A DNA stretch of 38,574 nucleotides from Acidobacteriota bacterium (GCA_019639175.1 JAHBSK010000014.1:1-38574), one strand, 5' to 3'; shown: positions 24,692 through 34,593, numbered from the stretch's first letter. Notes: generated from the letters alone by a model not told the origin. A program made the numbers and translations.

Positions 24692-25149
24692 TTTCCTGCC
24701 CCACACACAAGCTGTTTTCCCCCAAAAGAAAGACAGGCTGTCTGAAAAGCTTTCGGAACTCTTTGGCATCCTCATAAAACTTCGGCCGGTTATGCATTAA
24801 GATAATTAATCGCGGCGAACCTGAGGCCATTATGCAGAGATAGACAAAAGAACCGAGTACGATGCGATGGGTAAATTTTTACCTGCCAGCTTCGACGTAA
24901 GTTTTTCCGACAGCTTTTTCTTTGCGCGCCGCTGTAATTTTTTTGCGAGATCTGAATTTGTTGTCTGTAAGGATGTGAGAAAAAAATAGAAACCTGCCCT
25001 TAATCGAACTTTCACTCTCTTACAACAAAACTGTTCGGCCGGGAGGGAAGCCGTAGTAATTGCATTTCACCGTTAATTTTGAGTAAATAGATATATTCAA
25101 TAAAACCGGGACATTATTACTCGCTCTCCGGCGGCCACCAAGTTTAATT
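24692..25149. other. Intergenic region before lon
   Basis: These roughly 460 bases hold no supported gene. A minus-strand frame at 24830-25015 encodes a lysine-rich stretch but has no homologous motif or good ribosome site. I looked for a CIRCE element or heat-shock-type promoter before lon and did not find one; AT-rich sequence at 25070-25110 is the likeliest promoter area. Confidence 0.4.
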
Positions 25150-27573
25150 ATGCAGGAATTTTCAGATCAGATGCCTTCGGACATTCGGCGCTACCCGATG
25201 GTGCCTATCCGCGATGTCGTTATCTTTCCTTACACAAAGGTTGCTTTCAAGATCGGACGCCCAAGCAGCGTCAGAGCGCTTGAAGAAGCAATGGCGGGCG
25301 GGCGCGATATATTTTTGGCGACGCAGCACGACGCCACGGTCGATGAACCGAGTACGGAACAGATATTTACCGTTGGAACCCTTGGCAGGATATTGCAGGC
25401 ACAGCGTCAGGACAACGGCCAGATAAAGGTCGTCGTCGAAGGACGCGAGCGCGGCCAGTCCGTGCGTGTCGAACAGGATTCTGAGGGGATGTTCTTTGCG
25501 TATGTAAGAAAGGTCGAATCGGTTGACGAATCAGGCTATCGAACCGACGGTTTTCTGCAAAAGATACACACGCTGGTCGAACAGTTCCTGCGTGTTTCGC
25601 CCGATGCATACACTGATGCCCTGCACGCCAGTCTTCGCGGCATCTCCGCCGCACAGATAGCGGATTCGATGGCGTCGCATCTGCGTATCGGCGTTGAGGA
25701 AAAACAATCGCTGCTCGAAACCTTCTCCGTTTCGGAAAGGCTGCAAAAACTGATCGAGATACTGGAACAGGAGATCGAAAAACGCCAGCTTGACCGCACG
25801 ATACACGCCCGCACCAAAAAGCAGATGGACAAGCATCAGCGGGAATACTATCTGAACGAACAGATCAAGGCGATCCACAAAGAGCTTGGGCGTAAAGACG
25901 ACAAGGCCGAGCTTGAAGAACTGAAAGCGAAGATAGAAGATTCGGGAATGCACGACGAGGCTCGTGAAAAAGCCCTTCAGGAACTTTCCCGGCTCGAGGC
26001 GATGCCGCCGATGTCGGCTGAAAGCACGGTCTCACGCACTTATCTGGACTGGCTGATAAATGTTCCTTGGACGGAACGTTCAGAGGAGATCGAGGACATT
26101 CAGGAAGCCGAACTCATCCTCAACGAAGACCATTACGGCCTTGAAAAGATAAAGGAACGCATATTGGAATTTCTGGCGGTTCGCCAACTGGTGAAAAACC
26201 CGAAAGGGACGATACTTTGTTTCGTGGGCGCTCCCGGTGTCGGTAAAACATCACTTGGAAAATCTATCGCAAAGGCGACCGGCAGAAAATTCATGCGGCT
26301 GGCGCTCGGCGGTGTTCATGACGAAGCCGAGATACGCGGCCATCGAAGAACATATATCGGAGCGTTGCCCGGTCAGATCGTCCAGTTGATGAAACGTGCA
26401 GGCACTGTAAACCCTGTCATCCTTCTTGACGAGGTCGATAAACTTGGACGCGATTTTCGCGGCGATCCGAGCGCGGCATTGCTGGAGGTTCTTGACCCCG
26501 AACAGAACAATACATTCCGCGATCATTACCTTGATGTCGAATACGACCTCTCAAATGTATTCTTTATAGCGACGGCGAACGTGCTTCACACAATTCCGCC
26601 GGCGCTTCAGGACAGGCTTGAGATACTGAATCTTTCGGGCTACACGGAGCGTGAAAAGGTTGAAATAGCAAAGCGTCACCTGATACCGAAACAGTGCGAA
26701 AGCACCGGCATCGACACAAACATGGTCAAGTTCACCGATGACGGCATTCTGGAAACTATCCGGCATTACACCCGCGAGGCCGGTGTCAGAAATCTGGAAC
26801 GCGAACTTGGTTCTTGCCTGAGAAAGATAGCAAGGAAATATGTCGTTGCCGAATCAAAGGACGATTTTCGTGTCGTAATTGATGCCGAAAAGACAAGAGA
26901 GCTTTTGGGAACGCTGCGGTTCCGCAAACAGGACATTGCCAGAAAGAGCGAGGTCGGACTTGTAAATGGGCTGGCCTGGACGGAAGTCGGCGGCGACGTT
27001 CTGCAGGTTGAAGCGACGCTGGTTGACGGCAAAGGCGATGTGACACTGACCGGAAAACTCGGCGAGGTAATGCAGGAATCAGCAAGGGCCGCGTTGACGT
27101 GTGTTCGCTCCAGAGCGGCGGTTCTTGGCATCGACCCGCGTGATTTTCGCGAAAAAGATCTGCACATCCACGTCCCGGAAGGAGCGATCCCGAAGGACGG
27201 CCCAAGCGCGGGCATCACCATCGCGACTGCAATGGTTTCTGCTCTGACGCGGCGCACCGCACGCCACGACGTTGCCATGACCGGAGAAATAACGCTCCGC
27301 GGCAAGGTGCTTCCGATAGGCGGCGTTAAGGAAAAGCTTTTGGCGGCACACCGCTTTGGCCTGAAAACGCTTATTTTGTCAAAGGAAAATGAAAAAGACC
27401 TTGCCGATATCCCTGATGAGGTTCGTGACGATCTGACCATTCACACCGTCGATACCATTGACGAGGTGCTGACGGTCGCGCTTGAGACAGGCCAGATCGA
27501 AACGCCGATCGTCGAGGCCCTGTTGTGGGATGCTCCGCCGGTTTCGCAGAACATCTCAACGGCGGTCGAGTAG
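25150..27573 (+). CDS. lon: ATP-dependent protease Lon
   Basis: This 807-residue protein has the full LonA layout. The N-terminal substrate-binding domain covers about 15-210, followed by a coiled-coil linker (about 210-290). The AAA+ module has Walker [10 protein letters not shown] (360-368) and Walker [12 protein letters not shown] (423-433). The protease domain has the Ser-Lys dyad S686 in PKDGPSAG and K729 in GGVKEKL. It degrades damaged and regulatory proteins in the cytoplasm. Translation of engB starts 12 bases after its stop, a pairing seen in many bacteria. Confidence 0.98.
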   Translation: MQEFSDQMPSDIRRYPMVPIRDVVIFPYTKVAFKIGRPSSVRALEEAMAGGRDIFLATQHDATVDEPSTEQIFTVGTLGRILQAQRQDNGQIKVVVEGRERGQSVRVEQDSEGMFFAYVRKVESVDESGYRTDGFLQKIHTLVEQFLRVSPDAYTDALHASLRGISAAQIADSMASHLRIGVEEKQSLLETFSVSERLQKLIEILEQEIEKRQLDRTIHARTKKQMDKHQREYYLNEQIKAIHKELGRKDDKAELEELKAKIEDSGMHDEAREKALQELSRLEAMPPMSAESTVSRTYLDWLINVPWTERSEEIEDIQEAELILNEDHYGLEKIKERILEFLAVRQLVKNPKGTILCFVGAPGVGKTSLGKSIAKATGRKFMRLALGGVHDEAEIRGHRRTYIGALPGQIVQLMKRAGTVNPVILLDEVDKLGRDFRGDPSAALLEVLDPEQNNTFRDHYLDVEYDLSNVFFIATANVLHTIPPALQDRLEILNLSGYTEREKVEIAKRHLIPKQCESTGIDTNMVKFTDDGILETIRHYTREAGVRNLERELGSCLRKIARKYVVAESKDDFRVVIDAEKTRELLGTLRFRKQDIARKSEVGLVNGLAWTEVGGDVLQVEATLVDGKGDVTLTGKLGEVMQESARAALTCVRSRAAVLGIDPRDFREKDLHIHVPEGAIPKDGPSAGITIATAMVSALTRRTARHDVAMTGEITLRGKVLPIGGVKEKLLAAHRFGLKTLILSKENEKDLADIPDEVRDDLTIHTVDTIDEVLTVALETGQIETPIVEALLWDAPPVSQNISTAVE

Positions 27574-27585
27574 AGCCGCTTACAG

Positions 27586-28167
27586 ATGAAGATAACCTCC
27601 GCCGAATTTATAAAAAGCGCGTTCCGCATGGAAGACTGGGCCGATGACGGCCTGCCGGAGATCGCGTTTCTCGGCCGCTCAAATGTCGGAAAATCTTCGC
27701 TGCTGAATTCGCTTCTTTTAAGAAAAGGCCTGGCAAGGACATCTAACACGCCGGGCCGCACTCAGAGCATCAATTTTTTTCTTATCAACGAAAGCTTCTA
27801 TTTTGTCGATCTGCCGGGTTACGGTTTCGCAAAGGTCTCAAAAACCATGCGTGCAGATTGGGGGAAAATGGCAGAGGATTATCTGTCCAAAAGGGAAAAC
27901 CTCGTGCTTTCCATTCAGTTGGTCGATTCGCGATTTCCGCCCAAACCGCCCGATCTGATGCTTTACGAATGGCTGAAGCACAATGACAGGGAATTTGCAG
28001 TGGTTGCCACAAAGACCGACAAGCTTTCAGCCCGCGACCTGGCCGCAAATCTTAAAGCGATAAGATCCGCTATGCCCGGAAGCGAGGTGATACCTTATTC
28101 GTCAGTAAAGGGAAAAGGCCGTGATGAGCTATGGTCGAGAATATTGTCTTCGCTAAAAAAAATATGA
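27586..28167 (+). CDS. engB: Ribosome-assembly GTPase EngB/YsxC
   Basis: This 193-residue protein matches the family length. Its motifs are G1 GRSNVGKSSLLN, G2 NTPGRTQSINFF, G3 DLPGYGFAKVS, G4 ATKTDKLS and the G5-like SSVKGKGRDELW. EngB/YsxC assists late assembly of the large ribosomal subunit and is often essential. It starts 12 bases after the lon stop and is very likely in the same transcript. Confidence 0.96.
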   Translation: MKITSAEFIKSAFRMEDWADDGLPEIAFLGRSNVGKSSLLNSLLLRKGLARTSNTPGRTQSINFFLINESFYFVDLPGYGFAKVSKTMRADWGKMAEDYLSKRENLVLSIQLVDSRFPPKPPDLMLYEWLKHNDREFAVVATKTDKLSARDLAANLKAIRSAMPGSEVIPYSSVKGKGRDELWSRILSSLKKI

Positions 28168-28187
28168 GATTTTGTTTGCTTTCTTTA

Positions 28188-28277
28188 TTAGAATGTAGTA
28201 ATAAATTAAATATCCTTAAAGCTCGAGAGGGTTGCGGAAGAGCGTTTCGCTCATTTCTTTGCATTACTACATACTAA
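28188..28277 (+). promoter_or_regulatory. Long-range stem-loop in the rho leader region
   Basis: TTAGAATGTAGTAAT (28188-28202) pairs with ATTACTACATACTAA (28263-28277) with a single mismatch. The 60-base loop contains a GAGCG/CGCTC hairpin. It lies between engB and rho, about 120 bases before the rho ATG, and could be a structured leader or an mRNA end. No T-tract follows the stem. Confidence 0.5.
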
Positions 28278-28397
28278 TCCATACGATTTGCTCCGAGTTT
28301 AATTTTTCAATTTGCGTTTGAAGGGATACGTCCATATCTTATTTTGACCTTACCACGCCTGTTTCGGTTGGCGTGAATTCCAAACACTACCTATACA

Positions 28398-29795
28398 ATG
28401 GCTACCAAAACCACTACATCCCGCAGGGGCAGGCCGGCGAAAGCCGACAACTCTGTCCAGGATCCGACAAGCCCCGTGAACGGGGAAGAACAAATGCCCG
28501 AAAATACGGCTCCTGCGCCAAATAACGGAAATCAGGCGGCGGAATTGCTGAACTTGACCGACCTCAAGGACATGTCGATCAGCGAACTGACCCATGTCGC
28601 GAAAGAGATGGGCATTGAGGGAGCATCTGGACTCCGCAAGCAGGAGCTTATTTTCAAGGTTCTGGCGGCACAGACCGAAAAAAGCGGCCTGATATTTTCC
28701 GAAGGCGTCCTCGAGACATTGCCCGACGGTTTCGGTTTTCTCCGGGCACCGGAATACAACTATCTGCCCGGCCCTGATGATATTTATGTCAGCCCTTCGC
28801 AGATCAGGAAGTTCGACCTTCGCACCGGCGACACGGTTTCAGGCCAGATACGCCCGCCAAAGGAAGGCGAACGGTATTTCGCCCTCATCAAGGTCGAGGC
28901 GATCAACTTTGAAGCTCCGGAACAGTCTCGCGAAAAGATATTCTTTGACAACCTGACGCCGCTTTATCCCGATGAACAGTTGAAAATGGAGGTCGGGCCG
29001 GATAACATCTCTGCCCGCGTCATCGATCTGGTCACGCCTATCGGTAAAGGACAGCGAGCCCTGATAGTCGCCCCGCCGCGAACCGGTAAGACCGTCCTGC
29101 TCCAGACCATTGCGAACTCGATAACCGAAAATCATCCTGAGGTTACGCTGATCGTTCTGCTCATCGACGAAAGGCCCGAAGAGGTCACGGATATGCAGCG
29201 TTCGGTCAAGGGCGAGGTCATCTCGTCAACATTTGACGAACCGCCGACACGCCACGTTCAGGTCGCGGACATGGTCATCGAAAAGGCAAAGCGTCTGGTC
29301 GAACATAAACGCGATGTCGTTATTTTGCTTGATTCGATAACGCGTCTCGCCCGCGCTCATAACTCGGTCGTTCCGCCGTCAGGAAAGATACTTTCCGGCG
29401 GTATCGATTCCAACGCGTTGCAGCGTCCCAAGAGATTTTTCGGTGCGGCCCGCAACATTGAGGAAGGCGGCAGCCTGACCATCATCGCCACGGCGCTGAT
29501 CGACACGGGTTCGCGCATGGATGACGTTATCTTTGAGGAGTTCAAGGGAACCGGCAACTCGGAAATTCACCTTGACCGACGCTTGTCCGACAAGAGGCTT
29601 TTCCCGTCCATCGACCTTCAGCGGTCAGGCACCCGAAAGGAAGAACTCCTGCTTGGCAAGGAAGACCTCAACCGCATCTGGGTCATGCGCCGGGTTCTGA
29701 ACCCGCTGTCGCCTGTCGAACAGATGGAGGTTGTCCTTGAACGCCTCGGCAAGACAAAGACGAACGCTGAATTTCTTGCCTCGATGCAGACGTAA
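28398..29795 (+). CDS. rho: Transcription termination factor Rho
   Basis: The protein has 465 residues. A basic, flexible N-terminal extension (about 1-50) precedes the Rho-N helix bundle ([20 protein letters not shown]). The cold-shock RNA-binding domain follows ([20 protein letters not shown]), then the RecA-type motor with Walker [13 protein letters not shown], Walker B-like [17 protein letters not shown] and the Q/R-loop region. It is the hexameric RNA translocase that ends transcription of untranslated RNA. The N-terminal insertion is modest compared with actinobacterial Rho. The structured leader upstream may reflect autoregulation, as known for other rho genes. Confidence 0.98.
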   Translation: MATKTTTSRRGRPAKADNSVQDPTSPVNGEEQMPENTAPAPNNGNQAAELLNLTDLKDMSISELTHVAKEMGIEGASGLRKQELIFKVLAAQTEKSGLIFSEGVLETLPDGFGFLRAPEYNYLPGPDDIYVSPSQIRKFDLRTGDTVSGQIRPPKEGERYFALIKVEAINFEAPEQSREKIFFDNLTPLYPDEQLKMEVGPDNISARVIDLVTPIGKGQRALIVAPPRTGKTVLLQTIANSITENHPEVTLIVLLIDERPEEVTDMQRSVKGEVISSTFDEPPTRHVQVADMVIEKAKRLVEHKRDVVILLDSITRLARAHNSVVPPSGKILSGGIDSNALQRPKRFFGAARNIEEGGSLTIIATALIDTGSRMDDVIFEEFKGTGNSEIHLDRRLSDKRLFPSIDLQRSGTRKEELLLGKEDLNRIWVMRRVLNPLSPVEQMEVVLERLGKTKTNAEFLASMQT

Positions 29796-29801
29796 GCAGT
29801 T

Positions 29802-29913
29802 GGCAGCAGGTGGTTGACAGTGAAAGGTCGTAAATACGGTTCTGCCAATGTTAACTAACAGATATTTTGTGAGCAGAGCCGCTCAGACCTCTATCTGCCA
29901 GCCGCCTTCTGCC
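29802..29913. repeat. Degenerate inverted repeat between rho and glgA
   Basis: A 28-base arm at 29802-29829 (starting GGCAGCAGGTGGTTGACAG) pairs imperfectly with 29886-29913 in reverse complement; about 20 of 28 positions agree and most of the differences are transitions. It fills almost the whole gap and looks like an old dispersed intergenic repeat or miniature element. It has no coding potential. Confidence 0.5.
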
Positions 29914-29924
29914 GACCTTTTTCT

Positions 29925-31346
29925 ATGCGCGTAGCTGTCATATCTGCCGAAGCAGTTCCTTACTCAAAGACCGGAGGCCTTGGTGATGTGGCGGGCGCTT
30001 TGCCGAAGGCTCTGAAGGCTGTCGGCATTGACTCTGTCCTTATAACTCCGTGCTATTGGCAGACAAAAGGCGAACACCTTTGGGACACGGCCATCCATGA
30101 CCTGAATGTCGATTGGCGCGGAGGCATTTACCCTGCGAAGGCGTTTTACAGCGAGGCCAACGGCTCGCCCACATTTCTCATTGACGCCCCTTCATATTTT
30201 CACAGAGATTCCATATACGGCTATCGGGAAGACCACGAACGCTTCGCTTTTTTTAACCATGCAGCTTTGGTTTTGTTAAAACGCATCGGAGCGGCTCCTG
30301 ATATAGTTCATCTGAATGATTGGCATTGCGGATTTGCCGCCGTCGAAATTGCATCTGCCAGACGCTGGGATCCGTATTGGCAAAATACACGCACCGTTTT
30401 TTCCATTCACAACATGGCTTATCAGGGCGGTTTTGGGATGGATGATCTATGGAAATTCGGGTTTGGCGATGCATTTCAGCAAAACGCTTTTGCCCTGGAC
30501 GGCCACGCCTCGGCGATGAAGGCCGGACTTGCTGTTTCGGACATTCTTTCCACCGTGTCGCCGACCTATGCCAAAGAGATACAAACAGCCGAATACGGCT
30601 ACGGCTTGGAATGGCTTACGCGACAGCGTTCTGACAGGCTGATCGGCATAACGAACGGCGTCGATTACGACGTTTGGAACCCCGAAACGGACAAGGACAT
30701 TCCGGTAAATTTCAACCTGAGCGACCTTTCCGGCAAAGCTGAGTGTAAAAAAGCTCTGTTGGAGCATTTTTCGTTGCCGGTCGATCTTGAAAGGCCGATC
30801 TTTGCAAACATCACGCGCCTGACCGCACAGAAGGGCATTGACCTGATGATGCAGGTCGCGGGCGACATCATTGCAGCCGGAGCGTATATCATCTCGCTTG
30901 GTTCCGGCGAAAAGAAATATGAGGAATTTTGGCAGGCACTGCGCAATTATGCTCCGCAGCAGGTAGGCATTTATCGCGGTTATAATGAACCGCTTGCCCA
31001 TTTTATCGAGGCCGGAGCGGATATGTTCATGATGCCGTCAAAATTCGAGCCGTGCGGCCTCAATCAGATGTACAGCCTGCGATACGGCACTATTCCCATC
31101 GTCCGCGCTGTCGGCGGGCTGCAAGATACGGTGCAAAATTGGGATGCAGTTTCCTCTTCGGGCAATGGGTTCAAATTCGGCCCATATCGTGCAGACCGCT
31201 TTCTGGAAAGGATCTACGAGGCCCTGTTCGCGTATTCGGACAAGGAAGCCTGGAGCGTTATCCAACAAAACGGAATGCGTGAAGACCATTCATGGGAAAA
31301 CGCCGCCCGGAAATACGTTCAATTATATCAATGGGCCTTATCATAG
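29925..31346 (+). CDS. glgA: Glycogen synthase, GT5 family
   Basis: This 473-residue protein is of GlgA length. The N-terminus MRVAVISAEAVPYSKTGGLG carries the ADP-glucose-binding lysine K15 and the GGLGDV loop. The DIVHLNDWH segment, the FSIHNMAYQG motif and the C-terminal donor site MPSKFEPCGLNQMYSLRYGT with the catalytic-region glutamate follow. It adds glucose from ADP-glucose to alpha-1,4-glucan chains. No other glg genes are adjacent. A bacterial rather than eukaryotic donor preference is assumed from the family. Confidence 0.96.
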   Translation: MRVAVISAEAVPYSKTGGLGDVAGALPKALKAVGIDSVLITPCYWQTKGEHLWDTAIHDLNVDWRGGIYPAKAFYSEANGSPTFLIDAPSYFHRDSIYGYREDHERFAFFNHAALVLLKRIGAAPDIVHLNDWHCGFAAVEIASARRWDPYWQNTRTVFSIHNMAYQGGFGMDDLWKFGFGDAFQQNAFALDGHASAMKAGLAVSDILSTVSPTYAKEIQTAEYGYGLEWLTRQRSDRLIGITNGVDYDVWNPETDKDIPVNFNLSDLSGKAECKKALLEHFSLPVDLERPIFANITRLTAQKGIDLMMQVAGDIIAAGAYIISLGSGEKKYEEFWQALRNYAPQQVGIYRGYNEPLAHFIEAGADMFMMPSKFEPCGLNQMYSLRYGTIPIVRAVGGLQDTVQNWDAVSSSGNGFKFGPYRADRFLERIYEALFAYSDKEAWSVIQQNGMREDHSWENAARKYVQLYQWALS

Positions 31347-31396
31347 TTTCGTTTTTGTTTAACACTAAAGCCTGAACGTGATAGTATGAAACTATG
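31342..31396. promoter_or_regulatory. Candidate operator of the PIN toxin pair
   Basis: CATAGTTTC (31342-31350) is the exact reverse complement of GAAACTATG (31388-31396), whose end is the antitoxin ATG. A nested ATAGT/ACTAT palindrome lies at 31381-31395. Placement at the start codon fits autorepression by the antitoxin; this is inferred. Confidence 0.5.
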
Positions 31397-31594
31397 AAAG
31401 CAGTAATTTCAACAAAGCCAAAAACATCTAAAAACGGAGCTTCGCAGAATGGCGATATCAGATTGCCAAGAGCATCGGATTATAAGATGCCTAAACGGCT
31501 AAGTAAAGCAGATAAGGAATTTATTGAGTTAAGCCAGGCTGTTTTGGCTCATGTCAGGAAAGTACATGGGACTGAGAAAAAATCAAACGGATAA
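31394..31594 (+). CDS. Probable antitoxin of a PIN-domain toxin
   Basis: This 66-residue basic protein carries K-P-K-T-S-K at its start and a helical C-terminal half (KRLSKADKEFIELSQAVLAH). It has no recognised DNA-binding fold. It is called an antitoxin because it immediately precedes and overlaps a PIN-domain gene by about 29-44 bases and has palindromic sequence at its start codon. Small unrecognised partners of VapC-like toxins are common. Its only support is position. Confidence 0.6.
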   Translation: MKAVISTKPKTSKNGASQNGDIRLPRASDYKMPKRLSKADKEFIELSQAVLAHVRKVHGTEKKSNG

Positions 31595-32027
31595 ACATCC
31601 ATTGCTGGATTCAAACGTATTTATTGAAAGAATCATTCCATCCCAAGTCTTGAGACAAATGTATTTGTCCTCCGTTGTTTTATATGAACTTACCGCAGCC
31701 TCTGTTGACAGATCTACTTTGCAGCTATATACATCTTGGAGAAAGTCGGCGATTACGCGGAAACGACTGCTTACACCTGCCGCTGACGATTGGTTTGAAT
31801 GTTCAAAACTGATCAGAAATCTTTTACTTGGCTCGAAATCCAGATCGAAGGGAGTTATAAGTAAAACCACGTCTGCACAACAACAGCAAAACGACGCCTT
31901 GATCGCTCGTACCGCTGTTCTGAATAATTGCTATGTGGTCACAAATAACGTGCGCGATTTTGAGCGATTCAAGCCGTACATGGATGGGCTTCTAGTTGTT
32001 CCGGTAAACGATTTTTTGGACGTGTGA
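31551..32027 (+). CDS. PIN-domain ribonuclease, VapC-like toxin
   Basis: The protein has 158 residues; an in-frame ATG at 31566 would give 153. The acidic PIN residues appear in order: LLDSNVFIE (first aspartate), VVLYELTAA (glutamate), QQNDALIARTA (aspartate) and VTNNVRDFERF (last acid). These coordinate magnesium for RNA cleavage. The wider insert between the glutamate and second aspartate motifs is typical of PIN proteins. It overlaps the small gene upstream, and its stop lies 4 bases from the purA start. A toxin role is inferred from the pairing. Confidence 0.82.
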   Translation: MSGKYMGLRKNQTDKHPLLDSNVFIERIIPSQVLRQMYLSSVVLYELTAASVDRSTLQLYTSWRKSAITRKRLLTPAADDWFECSKLIRNLLLGSKSRSKGVISKTTSAQQQQNDALIARTAVLNNCYVVTNNVRDFERFKPYMDGLLVVPVNDFLDV

Positions 32028-32031
32028 TCTT

Positions 32032-33345
32032 ATGATAATCGTAATAATAGGCGCCCAGTGGGGCGATGAGGGAAAGGGAAAGGTCGTCGATCTGCTGGCG
32101 GATCGTTTCGACATTGTTTCACGCTATCAGGGCGGCCACAACGCCGGACACAGTGTTTATGTAGGCGACAAGGCATTCGTTCTGCGGCTGATGCCGTCGG
32201 GAATAATCCATCAGGACAAAACCTGCGTTCTGGGCAACGGAATGGTCATCGACCCCAAGGCATTTTTTGAAGAGATCGATCAGATCCGTGAAAAGGGCGT
32301 CGATGTCTCGCCGGAACGGCTCAAGGTATCAAGCCGCGCCCATCTGATCATGCCGTATCATCGAGCATTGGACCACACATCGGAAGAACGTCTCGGCAAC
32401 GAGAAGATCGGCACAACGCTGCGCGGCATCGGGCCGGCGTATGAGGATAAAGCAGGCCGTCGCGGCATCCGCGTGGCGGATGCAATGTCACCCGATGTAT
32501 TGAAGCTGCGTGTCGAAAGAAACCTTGAAGAAGCCAACCGCATAATCGTACTTTTCGGTCAGCAGCCGCTGAGGGCTGATGAGATATTGGAAGAAATGAC
32601 GCCTCTGGTCGAACGCCTGCGGCCCTATGTTTGCGAGACCTCGCACTTTTTGGCAGAGGCTCGCAAGGCCAATAAAAAGATCCTGCTCGAAGGCGCACAG
32701 GCGACCTTGCTGGATGTCGATCACGGCACGTATCCGTACGTAACATCATCAAATCCGACTGCCGGAGGAGCTTCGGTCGGAGCGGGAATTCCGCCGCATC
32801 ACATAACAGGTGTTCTTGGTATTGTCAGGACATATGCGACACGCGTCGGCGAAGGGCCGTTCCCGACCGAGATGCTGGAAGGTGAGGAAGATGTTGCAAA
32901 TCTGATTCGCGAACGCGGCAACGAATACGGTTCTGTAACGAAGCGTCCGCGCCGCTGCGGATGGTTTGACGCCGTCGGAACGCGTTATGCTGCCGAACTT
33001 AACGGCTTTGATTCTGTCGCGCTGACCAAACTGGACGTTCTCGATGCCCTCGACGAATTAAAGGTATGCATCGGCTACGAAATTGACGGCAAACGCATCG
33101 ACACATTTCCCGCTGTTTCTCACGACCTCAGACAGATCAAACCGGTTTACGAAACGCTGCCCGGCTGGAAAACCGATACGCTCGGCATCACAAATTTTGA
33201 AGACCTGCCCGACAATGCAAAAAAATATGTTCAGTTCCTCTCGGACAGGATAGGTGTCGAGATCGGGCTTATTTCCACCGGTCCGGAACGCGATCAAACC
33301 ATAATCCTTAAAGAATCCGTGATGGAAAGCTGGTTCACTTCATAG
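32032..33345 (+). CDS. purA: Adenylosuccinate synthetase
   Basis: This 437-residue protein matches PurA length. It begins with the GTP-binding IGAQWGDEGKGKVVDLLADR, including the general base D12, and H40 in GGHNAGH. The IMP site GTTLRGIGPAYEDKAGRRGI, the VGEGPFPTEM segment and the C-terminal GTP-base motif near TKLDVLD complete the set. It joins IMP and aspartate to make adenylosuccinate, the first committed step to AMP. No other pur genes are near. Confidence 0.98.
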   Translation: MIIVIIGAQWGDEGKGKVVDLLADRFDIVSRYQGGHNAGHSVYVGDKAFVLRLMPSGIIHQDKTCVLGNGMVIDPKAFFEEIDQIREKGVDVSPERLKVSSRAHLIMPYHRALDHTSEERLGNEKIGTTLRGIGPAYEDKAGRRGIRVADAMSPDVLKLRVERNLEEANRIIVLFGQQPLRADEILEEMTPLVERLRPYVCETSHFLAEARKANKKILLEGAQATLLDVDHGTYPYVTSSNPTAGGASVGAGIPPHHITGVLGIVRTYATRVGEGPFPTEMLEGEEDVANLIRERGNEYGSVTKRPRRCGWFDAVGTRYAAELNGFDSVALTKLDVLDALDELKVCIGYEIDGKRIDTFPAVSHDLRQIKPVYETLPGWKTDTLGITNFEDLPDNAKKYVQFLSDRIGVEIGLISTGPERDQTIILKESVMESWFTS

Positions 33346-33394
33346 CCGTCGCTATACTAAGGGAGGAATATTTACCCGATATTTACCTTTATAT

Positions 33395-33442
33395 GTAGTT
33401 GACTACGGATAAAAGTTTGCTTAATTATGTAGCCCTCTACAT
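33395..33442. promoter_or_regulatory. Two palindromes upstream of the MarR-GNAT gene
   Basis: GTAG-TTGA-CTAC (33395-33406) and ATGTAG-CCCT-CTACAT (33427-33442) share the half-site GTAG and the 4-base spacer, with centres 34 bases apart. The second ends 15 bases before the ATG at 33458. They are good candidate operators for autoregulation by the MarR domain. Confidence 0.65.
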
Positions 33443-33457
33443 ATTACGGTGAATTTT

Positions 33458-34417
33458 ATGAAGAATGATGATTTTTTGCGGGAACTCGGGTCGATAGCCG
33501 CCACGACCAGATTAAAGCGGATAAGCGACGCATTACTGCACGACGGCAAGCGGATGTATCGCGAACTGGGAATGGACATCGAGCCAAATTGGTTCGTTGT
33601 TTTCAAATTGCTGCAGCAGCGTGGCCCGCTGACTGTGACAGAGATCGCGGACGCAATAGGGTTTTCGCATCCTTCAGTGATAACGATGGCCAATAAGATG
33701 TCCGCAGCCGGTTATCTGGCGGAAACGCGTCCGCCTGATGACACCCGCAAACGCATTCTTTCCTTATCGGAAAAAGCCGTATCAAAGCTTCCTGAGTTTG
33801 AGACGGTATGGGAAGCCGGCACGGCGGGATTCAAGCGGATGCTTGCGGATACAGACGTACTGACCGCGCTGGATATTCTGGAGGAACGTCTCGAAGCGAA
33901 GGGATTCGGCGGCAGAACGCTTGACGAGCTGAGGAAATTCGATCAGGTCAAAATAACGGAATTTCGGGACGAATACGCCGAGGCGTTCGCAAGGCTGAAC
34001 TACGAATGGATAGAAAAATATTTCGGCATTGAGGAACATGACAGGGAACAGCTCGATAACCCGAGAGGGTCGGTCATCGATTCCGGCGGGCAGATATTCT
34101 TTGCCCTTATTGACGGGGCCGTCGTCGGAACCGTCGCTCTTATCCGCCTGAACTATGACGTAGTAGAGCTTGCGAAAATGGCGGTCTCGCCCGACTATCA
34201 GGGCTACAACATCGGTTCTCGCCTGATAAGGGAATGCATCGCCCACGCCCGGCGTGAGGGGATGTCCTACATCGTTCTGGAATCCAACCGAAAACTCTTT
34301 GCCGCGATCAACCTGTATAGAAAGTTCGGGTTCAGAGAAACGGCCCTCGACCCCAATTCGCTATACTCACGCGCAAATATCAGAATGGAACTTGCCATAC
34401 AACAGTCTAATTTGTAA
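33458..34417 (+). CDS. MarR-type regulator fused to a GNAT acetyltransferase
   Basis: The protein has 319 residues from ATG 33458 (a GTG at 33449 is the alternative). Residues 1-140 form a MarR winged helix: NWFVVFKLLQQRGPLTVTEI, FSHPSVITMANKMSAAGYL and the wing ETRPPDDTRKRILSLS. Residues 155-319 form a GNAT domain, with VELAKMAVSPDYQGYNIGSR (acetyl-CoA loop Q-G-x-N-I-G) and YRKFGFRE. Such fusions are known as bifunctional regulator/acetyltransferases; their substrate is unknown. Palindromes upstream suggest autoregulation. Confidence 0.93.
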   Translation: MKNDDFLRELGSIAATTRLKRISDALLHDGKRMYRELGMDIEPNWFVVFKLLQQRGPLTVTEIADAIGFSHPSVITMANKMSAAGYLAETRPPDDTRKRILSLSEKAVSKLPEFETVWEAGTAGFKRMLADTDVLTALDILEERLEAKGFGGRTLDELRKFDQVKITEFRDEYAEAFARLNYEWIEKYFGIEEHDREQLDNPRGSVIDSGGQIFFALIDGAVVGTVALIRLNYDVVELAKMAVSPDYQGYNIGSRLIRECIAHARREGMSYIVLESNRKLFAAINLYRKFGFRETALDPNSLYSRANIRMELAIQQSNL

Positions 34418-34473
34418 AATCTTCAATTCGGGCTTGTTCGCTCCCTTTTTCACGAAGCCCCCATGTCAAATAA

Positions 34474-34549
34474 GGTCCGGTAGCTCAGTCGGTAGAGCAA
34501 ATGGCTTTTAACCATTGGGTCCCTGGTTCGAGTCCAGGCCGGATCACCA
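34474..34549 (+). tRNA. tRNA-Lys(UUU)
   Basis: Complete cloverleaf: acceptor GGTCCGG/CCGGATC with one G-U pair, D-arm GCTC...GAGC, anticodon stem AATGG/CCATT with loop CTTTTAA (anticodon TTT, reading AAA/AAG), T-arm CCTGG TTCGAGT CCAGG, discriminator A and an encoded CCA (34547-34549). The right island begins directly after it. Confidence 0.96.
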
Positions 34550-34561
34550 CTTTTACTAAGG

Positions 34562-34593
34562 AAAATGGCACCTGTGAGGGCGCCATTTTTGTT
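34562..34593 (+). terminator. Intrinsic terminator after tRNA-Lys
   Basis: AAAATGGC (34562-34569) pairs with GCCATTTT (34582-34589) around a 12-base loop and leads into TTTTTGTTT. It would end the tRNA-Lys transcript. Confidence 0.75.

Noticed and set aside
24830..25015. Lysine-rich 61-codon minus-strand frame before lon
   Set aside because: It resembles a basic DNA-binding tail by composition only; no start signal or conserved motif, so it was left in the intergenic entry.
26766..27440. 224-codon frame antisense to lon
   Set aside because: Serine/arginine/threonine-rich shadow of the conserved protease domain.
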